The notes: generated by a model not told the origin, from the sequence alone. A stretch of 64,000 bases of DNA from JALOLG01 sp963776935 (GCA_963776935.1 CAVZOP010000012.1:219829-283828); one strand, 5' to 3'; counted from the stretch's first letter, positions 26,476-36,160 are shown. Numbers and translations: made by a program.

Positions 26476-27057
26476 GTGGGTGTTGTCAACGATGTACTCG
26501 ACGACGGGCTCGGCGGGCTGACCCACAGCATCATCACCGGCAAACTCGAAACGCTCGTGCAATGGGCGCGGTCGCGTTCGTCATGGCCGGCCACGTTCGG
26601 GCTGGCCTGCTGCGCGATCGAGATGATGGCGACCGGTGGCGCGCACTACGACCTGTCGCGCTTCGGCATGGAGGTGTTCCGGGCGTCGCCACGCCAGGCC
26701 GACATCATGATCGTCGCCGGACGCGTCAGCCAGAAGATGGCCCCAGTGCTGCGCCAGGTGTACGACCAGATGATGGAACCCAAGTGGGTGATCTCGATGG
26801 GCGTCTGCGCATCGACCGGCGGAATGTTCAACAACTACGCGATCGTGCAGGGTGTCGATCAGATCGTGCCTGTCGACGTGTACGCGCCCGGCTGCCCCCC
26901 GACCCCCGAGACGCTCATCCACGCCATCGAGACGCTCCACCAGCAGATCGAGGACGGCGAGCTGATGAAGCGCCGCGACAGCTCCGGCGGCGGCGCCAAC
27001 CTCCACGTCCAGGAGATCGCTCCGACCTCGGTCCCCGTCCTGCTCGGATACCGCTGA
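26476..27057 (+). CDS. nuoB: NADH-quinone oxidoreductase subunit B (operon 1)
   Basis: 193 residues from GTG. It carries cluster N2, the last iron-sulfur centre before quinone. Ligands are the Cys pair in GLACCAIEMM, the Cys in SMGVCASTGG and the Cys in YAPGCPPTPE. Compared with the second nuoB (45022), it has ASTGG after the third Cys, where the other has ANCGG. There are 9 bases between nuoA and this GTG. It follows the standard gene order. Confidence 0.96.
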   Translation: MGVVNDVLDDGLGGLTHSIITGKLETLVQWARSRSSWPATFGLACCAIEMMATGGAHYDLSRFGMEVFRASPRQADIMIVAGRVSQKMAPVLRQVYDQMMEPKWVISMGVCASTGGMFNNYAIVQGVDQIVPVDVYAPGCPPTPETLIHAIETLHQQIEDGELMKRRDSSGGGANLHVQEIAPTSVPVLLGYR

Positions 27058-27058
27058 C

Positions 27059-27580
27059 ATGTCGGGCGACGACGAGATCGACACGGTCGCGGTCGAGACA
27101 CCGGTCGAACCGCGTGCGGTGCACGGCTGTGTCGTCGTCGAGAGCTGCGGCCAGGACGTCGTCCACCCGACACGCGAGCAGTACGTGGAGCTCGTCCAGC
27201 GCCTCGCCGACGACGGGTACGTGATGTGCGTCGACCTGACCGCCGTCGACTACCTCTTGTTCATGGAACGAGCCGTCCCCGAGGGGATCACTCGTGAGCG
27301 GTTCGAGGTGGTCGTCAACCTGCTCGATCTCGCCAACCGGCGCCGCATCCGCGTCCGGGTGCAGGTGCCGGAGACCGACGCCGTGCTGCCGACACTGTTC
27401 GACATCCACCCCGGGACCGAAGCGATGGAACGCGAGGTGTACGACATGTTCGGCATCGTGTTCACCGACCACCCCGACCCGTCGCGCATCTTGATGCCCG
27501 AGGACTGGGACGGGCATCCGCTCCGCAAGGACTACGAGGTCGGCGAGATCCCCGTGCAGTTCAAGGGCGCCCGATCATGA
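27059..27580 (+). CDS. nuoC: NADH-quinone oxidoreductase subunit C (operon 1)
   Basis: 173 residues, 30 kDa-subunit type. The conserved C-terminal block runs EREVYDMFGIVFTDHPDPS to DGHPLRKDYEVGE. It sits in the hydrophilic arm beside NuoD and NuoB. It overlaps nuoD in an ATGA (27577-27580). There is no extended tail here, unlike the second nuoC at 45.5 kb. Confidence 0.95.
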   Translation: MSGDDEIDTVAVETPVEPRAVHGCVVVESCGQDVVHPTREQYVELVQRLADDGYVMCVDLTAVDYLLFMERAVPEGITRERFEVVVNLLDLANRRRIRVRVQVPETDAVLPTLFDIHPGTEAMEREVYDMFGIVFTDHPDPSRILMPEDWDGHPLRKDYEVGEIPVQFKGARS

Positions 27581-28920
27581 CCGTGATCACCGACGAGGGT
27601 GCCCAGGAGCTGCGGTCGAGGTCGGAGCTGACCGCCAAGGAGTTGCTGCGCGAGGTCGGAGCGGTGCTGCGGATGAGCGAGGCGGAGGCGGCACAGCTGG
27701 GCGCGGTCGACGTCGCCGTCACCACTGACGTCGACGCGGACATTGATGCCGGGCAGACGATGATCATCAACATGGGTCCGCAGCACCCGTCGACCCACGG
27801 CGTGCTGCGTCTCATGCTCGAGCTGCAGGGCGAGACCGTGCTGCGCTGCAAGCCGATCATCGGTTACCTGCACACCGGCATGGAGAAGACCGGCGAGAAC
27901 CTCACGTTCATGCAGGGTGGCACCAACGTCACGCGCATGGACTACGCCAGCCCCATCATCAACGAGCTGGTGTTCTCGTTGGCGACCGAGAAGCTGCTGG
28001 GAATCGACGGCGACATCCCCGAGCGGGCGACGTGGATGCGGATGTTGTTGAGCGAGCTCAACCGCATGTCGAGCCACCTGTTGTTCATGGCCACCAACGG
28101 CTTGGACCTCGGCGCGGTGTCGATGATGATCTACGGCTGGCGTGAGCGCGAAGAGGTGTTGCGCTTCTTCCAGAAGGTCACCGGACTGCGCATGAACCAC
28201 AACTTCGTGCGCCCCGGCGGCGTCGCCGCCGACCTCCCGCCCGGCTGGCGCGACGACGTTCTCCGAATCCTCGACATGGTGCCGGAGCGGCTCGAGGAGT
28301 ACGACACGTTGCTGACCGGCCAGCCGATCTGGCGCGAGCGCTTGCAAGGCGTCGGCGTGATCACGCCCACCGAGGCGATCGCGCTCGGCGCCACCGGGCC
28401 GATCCTGCGGTCGACCGGGGTCGAGTGGGACCTGCGGCGCGACATGCCCTACCTCCACTACGACCAGGTCGAGTTCGACGTCATCGTCGGGTCGTACGGC
28501 GACTCGTTCGACCGGTACGCGATCCGGCTCAACGAGATTCGCGAATCGATGCGCATCGTCCGCCAGGTCCTCGACCGGATGCCAACGGGCGACTACCGCA
28601 TCCAGGACAAGAAAGTCACGCCGCCGCCTCGCATGCGCATCGACGAGTCGATGGAAGCACTGATCCACCACTTCAAGATCTTCACCGAGGGCTTCAAGGT
28701 GCCGGCCGGCGAGGTGTACGTCGCGGTCGAGAGCCCGCGCGGCGAGATCGGCTGCTACATCGCCAGCGACGGCTCGGCCACGCCGTACCGGATGCACGTG
28801 CGGGCGCCGTCGTTCGTGAACATCCAGACCCTGCCTCACATGTTGCGCGGCGGGCTCGTCGCCGACGCCGTTGCCGCCATCTCCAGTGTCGACCCGATCC
28901 TCGGCGAGGTCGATCGATGA
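27577..28920 (+). CDS. nuoD: NADH-quinone oxidoreductase subunit D (operon 1)
   Basis: 447 residues, 49 kDa-subunit type, at the quinone pocket. The family block INMGPQHPSTHGVLRLML begins near residue 65, so there is a roughly 60-residue N-terminal extension rich in Ala/Glu/Asp, longer than in nuoD of operon 2. Other markers are the conserved RGGV-type turn (NFVRPGGVAADLPPGW) and the C-terminal end SVDPILGEVDR. The start overlaps nuoC and the end overlaps nuoE (ATGA 28917-28920). Confidence 0.96.
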   Translation: MTVITDEGAQELRSRSELTAKELLREVGAVLRMSEAEAAQLGAVDVAVTTDVDADIDAGQTMIINMGPQHPSTHGVLRLMLELQGETVLRCKPIIGYLHTGMEKTGENLTFMQGGTNVTRMDYASPIINELVFSLATEKLLGIDGDIPERATWMRMLLSELNRMSSHLLFMATNGLDLGAVSMMIYGWREREEVLRFFQKVTGLRMNHNFVRPGGVAADLPPGWRDDVLRILDMVPERLEEYDTLLTGQPIWRERLQGVGVITPTEAIALGATGPILRSTGVEWDLRRDMPYLHYDQVEFDVIVGSYGDSFDRYAIRLNEIRESMRIVRQVLDRMPTGDYRIQDKKVTPPPRMRIDESMEALIHHFKIFTEGFKVPAGEVYVAVESPRGEIGCYIASDGSATPYRMHVRAPSFVNIQTLPHMLRGGLVADAVAAISSVDPILGEVDR

Positions 28921-29501
28921 GGTTGAGCGACGCCAACGTCTCGATCGCCAAGGAGATCATCGGGCGGTACCCGCGGTCGAAGTCGGCGCTGATCCCGATC
29001 CTCCACCTCGCCCAGGAACAGGACGGGTGGGTCAGCACCGAGGCGATGGCGCACATCGCCGAACTGCTCGACATCACCCCGGCCGAGGTGTACGGGACGG
29101 CGACGTTCTACGAGATGTTCAAGTTCGAGCCGGTCGGCACGTATTGCATCAACATCTGCTCGAACATCTCGTGCCAGCTGGTCGGTGCGTGGGAGCTGCT
29201 CGAGCACGCGGAGCACACGCTCGGCATCAAGACCGGCGGAACCACCGGGGACGGCATGTTCACGCTCGAGGACGTCGAGTGCATCGCGGCGTGCACCGAG
29301 GCGCCGGCGCTCCAGGTCAACTACCGCTATCGCTACGGGGTGACCCACGCCGAGTTCGATCAGCTGATCGAAGACTTGCGTGCCGGCGCCCTCGCCGACG
29401 AGATCCCTCCGCACGGCACGCTCGCCCGCGTGCGTCAACGCACACCGCACAACTGGGCCGACACCGGCCGGGTCGCGCAAGCGAAAGTCGACGCTCGATG
29501 A
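28917..29501 (+). CDS. nuoE: NADH-quinone oxidoreductase subunit E (operon 1)
   Basis: 194 residues, 24 kDa-subunit type with a [2Fe-2S] cluster (N1a). Ligands are Cys in TYCINICSNISCQL (the family uses CxxxxC) and CIAACTEAP. The helical N-terminus KEIIGRYPRSKSALIPILH is typical. With NuoF and NuoG it makes the NADH-oxidising module. A long palindrome separates it from nuoF. Confidence 0.95.
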   Translation: MRLSDANVSIAKEIIGRYPRSKSALIPILHLAQEQDGWVSTEAMAHIAELLDITPAEVYGTATFYEMFKFEPVGTYCINICSNISCQLVGAWELLEHAEHTLGIKTGGTTGDGMFTLEDVECIAACTEAPALQVNYRYRYGVTHAEFDQLIEDLRAGALADEIPPHGTLARVRQRTPHNWADTGRVAQAKVDAR

Positions 29502-29523
29502 CACGCGCGGCCCAACCCCTACC

Positions 29524-29572
29524 GTTTGTGTCACCGCAACCGGCGAAGGTCGCCGATGTCGGTGACACAAAC
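29524..29572. repeat. Perfect palindrome between nuoE and nuoF
   Basis: Arms GTTTGTGTCACCG (29524-29536) and its exact complement (29560-29572) pair over 13 bases. Inside the 23-base loop, CGGCGA (29541-29546) and TCGCCG (29550-29555) form a second stem with a 3-base loop. It has no T-run after it, so it is not a classic terminator on sight. It could be an attenuator, an mRNA stability element or a protein site that sets the nuoF level. Gap between genes is 97 bases, longer than any other in the operon. Confidence 0.7.
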
Positions 29573-29598
29573 CTTGGATCGGATGCTCGGAGGGGGCG

Positions 29599-30984
29599 AT
29601 GACCGACATCCCCTCCTTCCACGTGCCGGGGTTGGTTCCCGTCGGGCCGAAGCTGATCACGACGCGCTTCGACGTCGCCGACGGGTACACGTACGACGGC
29701 TACGTCCGCACCGGCGGCTACACGGCGTGGCGCACGGCGCTCACGTCGATGACGCCCGAAGAGGTGCACACCGAGGTCAAGACGTCCGAGATGCAAGGTC
29801 GTGGGGGTGCCGGCTTCCCGGCCGGGACGAAATGGGGCTTCCTCCCGCCGGGCGTGTTCCCGCGCTACGTCGTCGTCAACGGTGACGAGAGCGAACCGGG
29901 CACGTACAAGGACCGGCTGCTGATGGAGCGCGACCCGCACCAGTTGATCGAGGGCACGCTCATCGCCTGCTACGCGGTCGGCGCCGCCCAGGCGTTCCTC
30001 TACGTCCGCGGCGAGATGGCGCTGGCCCAGGAACGCATCGCCCAGGCGTTGAACGATGCCTACGCCAACGGTCTGATCGGCACCAACATCCTGGGCACCG
30101 AGTTCTCCGTCGACATCACGCTGACGTGGGGCGCCGGCGCCTACATCGTCGGTGAGGAGACGGGTCTGATCGAGAGCCTCGAGGGCGAGCGCGGCATGCC
30201 ACGGCTCAAGCCCCCGTTCTTCCCCGCCGCCAAGGGCTTGTACCTGCAGCCGACGATCGTCAACAACGTCGAGACGCTCTCCGACGTGCCGTGGATCATC
30301 AACGAGTCCGGCCAGTCGTTCCACGACATCGGCGCCGCGACGTCGACCGGAATGCGGATGTTCGCCGTGTCCGGACATGTCAACCAACCGGGCGTCTTCG
30401 AGGTCCCGAACGGTGTCACCACGTTCCGCATGTTGATCGAGGCGCCCGAGTACTGCGGCGGTGTTCGCGACGGGGGGCACGTCAAGGCCTTCATCCCCGG
30501 CGGCGCCAGCGCGCCCTGGTTCTTCGAGGAGCACCTCGACCTGCCGCTCGACAAACCGACCGTCGATCAGGCCGGTTCGATGCTCGGCTCCGGTGCGATC
30601 GTCGTGATGGACGACACCACCGATGTCGTCGCCGCCTGCTGGCGGATCGTCCGCTTCTTCGCCCGCGAGAGTTGCGGCAAGTGCACGCCGTGCCGGGAGG
30701 GCACCACCTGGCTCGAGCGGATCCTCTACCGGATCCTCGACGGTCACGGACGTCCCGACGACATCGCCACGTTGTTCGAGGTCTGCGAGTCGATCAGCCC
30801 GGGCATCGCCTGGCCGCCGCGCCAGACCACGATCTGCCCCCTCGGGCCGTCGGCGGTGAGCCCGATCGCCTCGGCAGTGCGGCGCTTCCCGCACGAGTTC
30901 GAGCACTACGTCGAGCACGGCCGCCCGATCGACGGCGTCGTCCGCCACGCGATCCACGGAGCGGGGGTGCACGCCGATGGCTGA
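29599..30984 (+). CDS. nuoF: NADH-quinone oxidoreductase subunit F (operon 1)
   Basis: 461 residues, 51 kDa-subunit type; binds NADH, FMN and a [4Fe-4S] cluster (N3). FMN-binding GRGGAGFPAGTKW near residue 65 and GAGAYIVGEETGLIESLEGE are visible. N3 ligands are in ESCGKCTPCREG and the Cys of TTICPLG. Its stop overlaps the nuoG start by a few bases. It is one of only three genes (E, F, G) missing from operon 2. Confidence 0.96.
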   Translation: MTDIPSFHVPGLVPVGPKLITTRFDVADGYTYDGYVRTGGYTAWRTALTSMTPEEVHTEVKTSEMQGRGGAGFPAGTKWGFLPPGVFPRYVVVNGDESEPGTYKDRLLMERDPHQLIEGTLIACYAVGAAQAFLYVRGEMALAQERIAQALNDAYANGLIGTNILGTEFSVDITLTWGAGAYIVGEETGLIESLEGERGMPRLKPPFFPAAKGLYLQPTIVNNVETLSDVPWIINESGQSFHDIGAATSTGMRMFAVSGHVNQPGVFEVPNGVTTFRMLIEAPEYCGGVRDGGHVKAFIPGGASAPWFFEEHLDLPLDKPTVDQAGSMLGSGAIVVMDDTTDVVAACWRIVRFFARESCGKCTPCREGTTWLERILYRILDGHGRPDDIATLFEVCESISPGIAWPPRQTTICPLGPSAVSPIASAVRRFPHEFEHYVEHGRPIDGVVRHAIHGAGVHADG

Positions 30985-33391
30985 CGTCACCGAGACGACT
31001 GATGTCGCCCAACCGGAACCACCGCCGAAGACCACGCTCACCGTCACGATCGACGGAGTGGCCCGTGAGGCGCCGCCCGGGCAGCTCGTCATCGAGGCGT
31101 GCGGCGACGCCGGCACCTACGTGCCGCGCTTCTGCTACCACCCGCGCATGACGTCGGTCGGCATGTGCCGGCAGTGCATCGTCGAGGTCGAGGGGCCGCG
31201 TGGGCCGATGATGGTGGTGTCGTGCATGACACCCGTCGCCGAGGGCCAGGTCGTGCGCACCAACACCGACAGCGTCAAGCGGGCCCAGCAGGGCGTGCTC
31301 GAGCTGTTCCTCGCCAACCATCCGCTCGACTGCCCGGTGTGCGACAAGGGCGGTGAGTGCCCGCTCCAGGACCAGGCGATGAGCCATGGTCCCGGCGAGA
31401 GCCGTTACGTCGAGGAGAAGCGCCACTTCGAGAAGCCGATCCCGATCAGCGACCTCGTCCTGCTCGACCGCGAGCGGTGCATCCTGTGCGATCGCTGCAC
31501 CCGCTTCGCCGACGAGGTCGCCGGCGACAAGTTGATCCACTTCGTCAGCCGCGGCAACGACACCCAGGTGATGACGTTCCCCGACGAGCCGTTCGCGTCG
31601 TACTTCTCCGGCAACACCGTGCAGATCTGCCCGGTCGGCGCGCTCACCGCCACGCCGTACCGGTTCAAGGCCAGGCCGTGGGACCTCGAGCAGGTCGAGA
31701 GCACGTGCACGACCTGCTCGGTCGGTTGCCGGGTCGTGATCCAGTCGAGCCGCGACCAGTTGGTGCGCTACCAAGGTGTCGACTCCGACCCCGTCAACTG
31801 GGGCTGGCTGTGCGACCGCGGGCGGTTCGACTTCGAGGCGGTCAACTCCGACGATCGCCTCGCCGCGCCGCTCGTGCGCGGTGAGTCGGGACTCGCCGAG
31901 ACGTCGTGGAACGGCGCGCTCGGTGTCGCCGCGGCGCTCGTGCGCGAGGCGCTCGATGCCGGTGGGCCAGAGGCGATCGGCATCCTCGGCGGCGCCCGCG
32001 GCACGAACGAGGACGCCTACGCCTGGGCCAAGCTCGCCGACGCAATCGGCATCGAACGGCGCGACGCGCAGCTCGGCGACGGTCTGCCGCCGGCCGTGCT
32101 CGGGCTCGACCGGGCGACCATCGACGAGGCGGCCAGCGCAACGACGATCGTGCTGCTCGGACCCGATCTCAAAGAAGAGTTGCCGGTGCTGTACCTGCGG
32201 CTGCGCGACGCCGCCGAGAAGCGTCGCAGCCGGATTCTCGAGTTCTCGCCGATCGAGTCGGGTCTCACGAGGTTGACCTGGAAGAGCGTCCGGTACGAGC
32301 CCGGCGGCGCCGCCGGTGTCATCAGCGCCACGCTCGCCGAGCCCGACGTCGCCGAACAGCTGGCCAAAGGAAACGTCGTCGTCGTGGCCGGGCGGGCCAA
32401 CCTCGCCGAGTCGCAGGAGTCGGCGGTCGCCTCGTTGGCTGCGCTGCTCGCCGGGTTGCCGGGTGCGAAGGTGCTCCCGGCGTTGCGGCGCGGCAACGTC
32501 GTCGGTGCACTCGAGCTGGGACTCAGACCGCCGACCGGCGACGCCGACGAGGGCGGTGTCGACGACGGGCCCGATGATGGTCTCGGCGTCCTGCGGGCGG
32601 CGGCCGAGGGCAAGCTCGACCTGCTGGTGCTCCTCGGTGCCGATCCGATCAACGACTGTCCCGACGTCGACCTCGCCCGCCGGGCCCTGGCCGGCGCTCG
32701 CCGGTTGATGTCGATCGACACCTTCCTCAACGACTCGAACGAGCACGCCGACGTCGTGCTGGCGGCCGCGGCCTACGGCGAGAAGTCCGGCACGACCACC
32801 AACCTCGAAGGTCGGGTGACCACGGTCGCCCAGAAGATCACCACGAGGGGAACGGCGCGACCCGACTGGATGATCGCCACCGAGTTGGCGACCGAGCTCG
32901 GCCACGACCTCGGGTTCGGATCGGTCAGCGACGTCACCGATGCGATCGCCGCCGACGTTCCCGCGTACGCGGGCATCACCGTCGCCGCGCTCGCGGCGAA
33001 CCGCGACGGCCTCGTGGCGTCGGCCTCTCCATCCGCACTCCCCGAGACCTCGTCGACGGCGCGTGAGCGCAACACCTACGATTACCGGCTGGCGGTGAGC
33101 CGCAAGTTGTACGACAGCGCGGTGGGGACGGCGCGGTCGCATTCGCTGGCGGCGCTGGCGCCGGGCGCCGCGGCCCACGTGCATCCGCTCGACTTCGACC
33201 AGACCGGCGTCGCCGCCGGCACGGACGTTCGCGTCGTCAGCGCCAGAGGCTCGGTCGTGCTCCCCCTCGTCGCCGATCCGGCCGTGCCTCGCGGCACCGT
33301 CTGGGCACCGTTCAACCAGAACGGCACCGACATCCGCGAGATCATGGACTCGACCGTGCCGGTCACCGACGTTCGGATCGAGCGGCTGTGA
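30977..33391 (+). CDS. nuoG: NADH-quinone oxidoreductase subunit G (operon 1)
   Basis: 804 residues, 75 kDa-subunit type. N-terminal [2Fe-2S] domain (Cys in FCYHPRMTSVGMCRQC) and Cys-rich CPVCDKGGECPLQD are followed by CILCDRCTRFADE and by the molybdopterin-oxidoreductase-like CTTCSVGC motif with a fourth Cys in WLCDRGR, which would hold the extra N7 cluster. The C-terminal half is a degenerate molybdopterin domain. It takes electrons from NuoE/F to the NuoI chain. Acidic Gly/Asp-rich insert at about residues 517-530. Confidence 0.95.
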   Translation: MADVTETTDVAQPEPPPKTTLTVTIDGVAREAPPGQLVIEACGDAGTYVPRFCYHPRMTSVGMCRQCIVEVEGPRGPMMVVSCMTPVAEGQVVRTNTDSVKRAQQGVLELFLANHPLDCPVCDKGGECPLQDQAMSHGPGESRYVEEKRHFEKPIPISDLVLLDRERCILCDRCTRFADEVAGDKLIHFVSRGNDTQVMTFPDEPFASYFSGNTVQICPVGALTATPYRFKARPWDLEQVESTCTTCSVGCRVVIQSSRDQLVRYQGVDSDPVNWGWLCDRGRFDFEAVNSDDRLAAPLVRGESGLAETSWNGALGVAAALVREALDAGGPEAIGILGGARGTNEDAYAWAKLADAIGIERRDAQLGDGLPPAVLGLDRATIDEAASATTIVLLGPDLKEELPVLYLRLRDAAEKRRSRILEFSPIESGLTRLTWKSVRYEPGGAAGVISATLAEPDVAEQLAKGNVVVVAGRANLAESQESAVASLAALLAGLPGAKVLPALRRGNVVGALELGLRPPTGDADEGGVDDGPDDGLGVLRAAAEGKLDLLVLLGADPINDCPDVDLARRALAGARRLMSIDTFLNDSNEHADVVLAAAAYGEKSGTTTNLEGRVTTVAQKITTRGTARPDWMIATELATELGHDLGFGSVSDVTDAIAADVPAYAGITVAALAANRDGLVASASPSALPETSSTARERNTYDYRLAVSRKLYDSAVGTARSHSLAALAPGAAAHVHPLDFDQTGVAAGTDVRVVSARGSVVLPLVADPAVPRGTVWAPFNQNGTDIREIMDSTVPVTDVRIERL

Positions 33392-34620
33392 GAACCGGCG
33401 CGCTCCTGGCGGTCGATCCGCTCCTCGACGGCGAGTTGTTGTGGACGCCGATCCTGATCGTGCTCGTCAAGGTCGTCGTCGTGTTCGTGCTGGCGCTCGT
33501 CGCCACGATGCTGATGGTCTGGTTCGAGCGCAAGGTGATCGCGGGCATGCAGAACCGCGTCGGTCCGAACAAGGCCGGCCCGTTCGGGATCCTCCAGACG
33601 TTGGCCGACGGCATCAAGCTGTTCTTCAAGGAGGACCTGCTCCCCGAGCGCGCCGACAAGTGGGTGTTCCGGCTCGCCCCGCTCCTCGCCGTCGTGCCCG
33701 CCTTCCTCGTGTGGAGCGTGATCCCACTCGGTGGCGACTTCCGCGACGGCAAGGACGGTCTCGTGACGTGGTTCGGTCACGAGACGCGGGTGCAGCTCGC
33801 CGACCCACCGGTCGGCATCCTGCTCGTGCTCGCGCTGTCGTCGATCGCCGTCTACGGGATCATGCTCGCCGGCTGGTCGAGCGGCTCGAAGTACCCACTC
33901 CTCGGCGCGGTGCGGGCGACGGCGCAGATGATCTCCTACGAAGCGGCGCTCGGGCTGAGCCTGGCGGCCGTCCTGCTGTTCGCCGGCACCCTCAGCACCT
34001 CCGGCATCGTCGCCGTCCAGGACGAGATCATCGATTGGCACATCGTCGCGACCGGCTTCGTGCCGTTCTTCGTGTTCGTCATCGCCGCCACCGCCGAGCT
34101 CAACCGTCCACCGTTCGACCTCGTCGAGGCCGAGCAGGAGCTCGTCGGCGGGTTCAACACCGAGTACTCGAGCATCCGGTTCGCGCTGTTCTTCCTCGCC
34201 GAGTTCATGAACACGATCACGATGAGCGCCATCATCGTCACGCTGTTCCTCGGCGGGCCGCAGCCGGTGAAGATCGGCGACACGACGCTCGACATCCCGC
34301 TGATCGGCAACTCGTGGGAGGGCACCGTGTGGCTCCTCCTCAAGGTGTTGCTGTTCCTCTACATGTACGTCTGGTTCCGGGCGACGCTGCCGCGGCTGCG
34401 TTACGACCAACTGATGGACTTCGGGTGGAAGCTGCTGATCCCGGTCGCTCTGGGTTGGTTCGTCGTGCTCGCCGCGATCAACGTCGGCCGCGACCGCGAC
34501 TGGAGCCTGTGGGTCGTCGTCCCGATCGCGCTCGTCTCGATCGGAGCCGGTTACCTGCTGTTCAACGCCGCCCTGCGGGTCAGCGCCCGCAACCGCGCAC
34601 GAGAAGGGGCGATGTACTGA
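33388..34620 (+). CDS. nuoH: NADH-quinone oxidoreductase subunit H (operon 1)
   Basis: 410 residues from GTG 33388 (GTGA overlap). Multi-spanning membrane protein that forms the quinone-chamber roof with NuoA. Family blocks are VWFERKVIAGMQNRVGPNKAGPFG (shown here in part; FERKV and GPNKAGP), FFKEDLLPE, AELNRPPFDLVEAEQELVGG and RYDQLMDFGWK. It is longer than the usual 330 residues because of an N-terminal helix and a C-terminal tail. Confidence 0.96.
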   Translation: MRTGALLAVDPLLDGELLWTPILIVLVKVVVVFVLALVATMLMVWFERKVIAGMQNRVGPNKAGPFGILQTLADGIKLFFKEDLLPERADKWVFRLAPLLAVVPAFLVWSVIPLGGDFRDGKDGLVTWFGHETRVQLADPPVGILLVLALSSIAVYGIMLAGWSSGSKYPLLGAVRATAQMISYEAALGLSLAAVLLFAGTLSTSGIVAVQDEIIDWHIVATGFVPFFVFVIAATAELNRPPFDLVEAEQELVGGFNTEYSSIRFALFFLAEFMNTITMSAIIVTLFLGGPQPVKIGDTTLDIPLIGNSWEGTVWLLLKVLLFLYMYVWFRATLPRLRYDQLMDFGWKLLIPVALGWFVVLAAINVGRDRDWSLWVVVPIALVSIGAGYLLFNAALRVSARNRAREGAMY

Positions 34621-35270
34621 TGGGCTACCTCGAGGGGTTCGGCGTCACGATCCGCCAGCACCGGCTGTTCGGCGGCAAGCAGGTGACCCGCGAGTACTCC
34701 GGCGGCCGCTCGGCGCGGCGGAGGGGCCGGGGGGCCGACCCCGAGGTCACCGACGACGAGAAGGCCGACAAGCCCGAGCGCCTCCATGGCCGCCACGTCC
34801 TCAACCGGTACGAGGACGGGATGGAGAAGTGCATCGGCTGCGAGCTGTGCGCGGCGGTGTGCCCGGCGAAGTGCATCTACGTCCGCGGCGCCGACAACGA
34901 CCCCGACCATCCGACGTCGCCTGGCGAGCGCTTCGGCTACGTCTACGAGATCAACTACCTCCGGTGCATCCACTGCGACCTGTGCGTCGAAGCCTGCCCG
35001 ACCGAAGCGATCACCGAGTCGAAGCTGTTCGAGTTCTCGTTCAGCAACCGGCGCGATGCGATCTACACCAAGGACGAGTTGCTCGTCGGCGACGACGGCA
35101 AGCCCAAGCAGCTTCCCTGGGAGGACTGGCGCGACGGCGAGGACGCGCTCACCAGCGGCTGGATGCGCGCCACGTCGCCATCGGGTGACGCCACGTTCGA
35201 GGGCGTCGTCGGCTGGTCGGGCGAGCTCGGCTACGGCGTCCGCACCCCAGAGCCCGGTCAGGACGAGTAG
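34620..35270 (+). CDS. nuoI: NADH-quinone oxidoreductase subunit I (operon 1)
   Basis: 216 residues from ATG 34620 (overlap TGATG with nuoH). Two [4Fe-4S] clusters N6a and N6b are held by CIGCELCAAVCPAKC and CIHCDLCVEACP. N-terminal region is basic (ARRRGRG) and acidic tail beyond residue 140 is extended. It passes electrons to NuoB. Its stop overlaps nuoJ by one base. Confidence 0.95.
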   Translation: MGYLEGFGVTIRQHRLFGGKQVTREYSGGRSARRRGRGADPEVTDDEKADKPERLHGRHVLNRYEDGMEKCIGCELCAAVCPAKCIYVRGADNDPDHPTSPGERFGYVYEINYLRCIHCDLCVEACPTEAITESKLFEFSFSNRRDAIYTKDELLVGDDGKPKQLPWEDWRDGEDALTSGWMRATSPSGDATFEGVVGWSGELGYGVRTPEPGQDE

Positions 35271-35836
35271 TGGAGCTCGTCGTCTTCGTACTGGCGTCGG
35301 CGATGGTGCTCGTCGGCGCGCTCGGCGTGGTGCTGATGTCGAACCCGGTCCACGCCGCGATGAGCCTCGTGCTCACACTGTTCGGCATCGCCGTGCACTT
35401 CGTGGCGATGGAGGCGCACTTCCTCGCCGCGGTTCAGGTCATCGTCTACGCCGGCGCGATCGTCGTGCTGTTCCTGTTCGTCATCATGCTGCTCGGTGTC
35501 GACCGCGCCGACGACCTCCAGATCGAGCCGTTCCCGATCCAGCGGCCGCTCGCCCTCGTCGTCGGCATCGGCACGATCGGACTCGTCGCCGCGGCGATCC
35601 TGCGCGCCAAGGATTCGGTCGACCGGGAAGTCCCGCTCGAGTCGTCGGGTGACTCGAACATCCGGCTGCTGGCGCGCAACCTGTTCCAGGATCACGTGTT
35701 CGCGTTCGAGCTCACGTCGGTGCTGCTGATCGTCGCCGTAGCCGGAACCGTGGTGATGACCCGCAAGCCGTCGATTCCCGAGCCGACGGATTCCGAGACG
35801 GCCAACCCCGAGCCAGCAAACAAGGTCGGCACGTGA
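35270..35836 (+). CDS. nuoJ: NADH-quinone oxidoreductase subunit J (operon 1)
   Basis: 188 residues from GTG. Five hydrophobic segments, with SNPVHAAMSLVLTLFGIAVHF and VIVYAGAIVVLFLFVIMLLG being the family-conserved helices of the antiporter-adjacent arm. Its stop overlaps the GTG of nuoK (GTGA at 35833-35836). Confidence 0.93.
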   Translation: MELVVFVLASAMVLVGALGVVLMSNPVHAAMSLVLTLFGIAVHFVAMEAHFLAAVQVIVYAGAIVVLFLFVIMLLGVDRADDLQIEPFPIQRPLALVVGIGTIGLVAAAILRAKDSVDREVPLESSGDSNIRLLARNLFQDHVFAFELTSVLLIVAVAGTVVMTRKPSIPEPTDSETANPEPANKVGT

Positions 35837-36150
35837 TCGCCGCCTACGTCCCCACGAGCACGTGGTACCTGCTGCTGGCCGCGGTGCTGTTCGGCATCGG
35901 CGCCACCGGGCTGCTCGTGCGGCGCAACCCGTTGGTGATGTTCATGTGCATCGAGTTGATGCTCAACGCCGCCAACCTGACGTTCGTCGCCTTCGCGATG
36001 CAACGAGCCGACATCGACGGTCAGACGTCGGTGTTCTTCGTCCTCGTCGTCGCCGCCGCCGAGGTCGTGGTCGGCCTCGCGATCATCGTGTCGATCCTGC
36101 GCCGCCGGCCGGGCGCGACCGCCGACGACCTGGCGGAGATGAAGGGGTGA
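35833..36150 (+). CDS. nuoK: NADH-quinone oxidoreductase subunit K (operon 1)
   Basis: 105 residues from GTG. Three helices with the conserved glutamates in FMCIELMLNAANLTF and AAAEVVVGLAII, which sit in the proton path. This is the normal size for NuoK, an MrpC-like subunit. nuoL starts 10 bases later. Confidence 0.94.
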   Translation: MIAAYVPTSTWYLLLAAVLFGIGATGLLVRRNPLVMFMCIELMLNAANLTFVAFAMQRADIDGQTSVFFVLVVAAAEVVVGLAIIVSILRRRPGATADDLAEMKG

Positions 36151-36160
36151 CGGGGGACCG

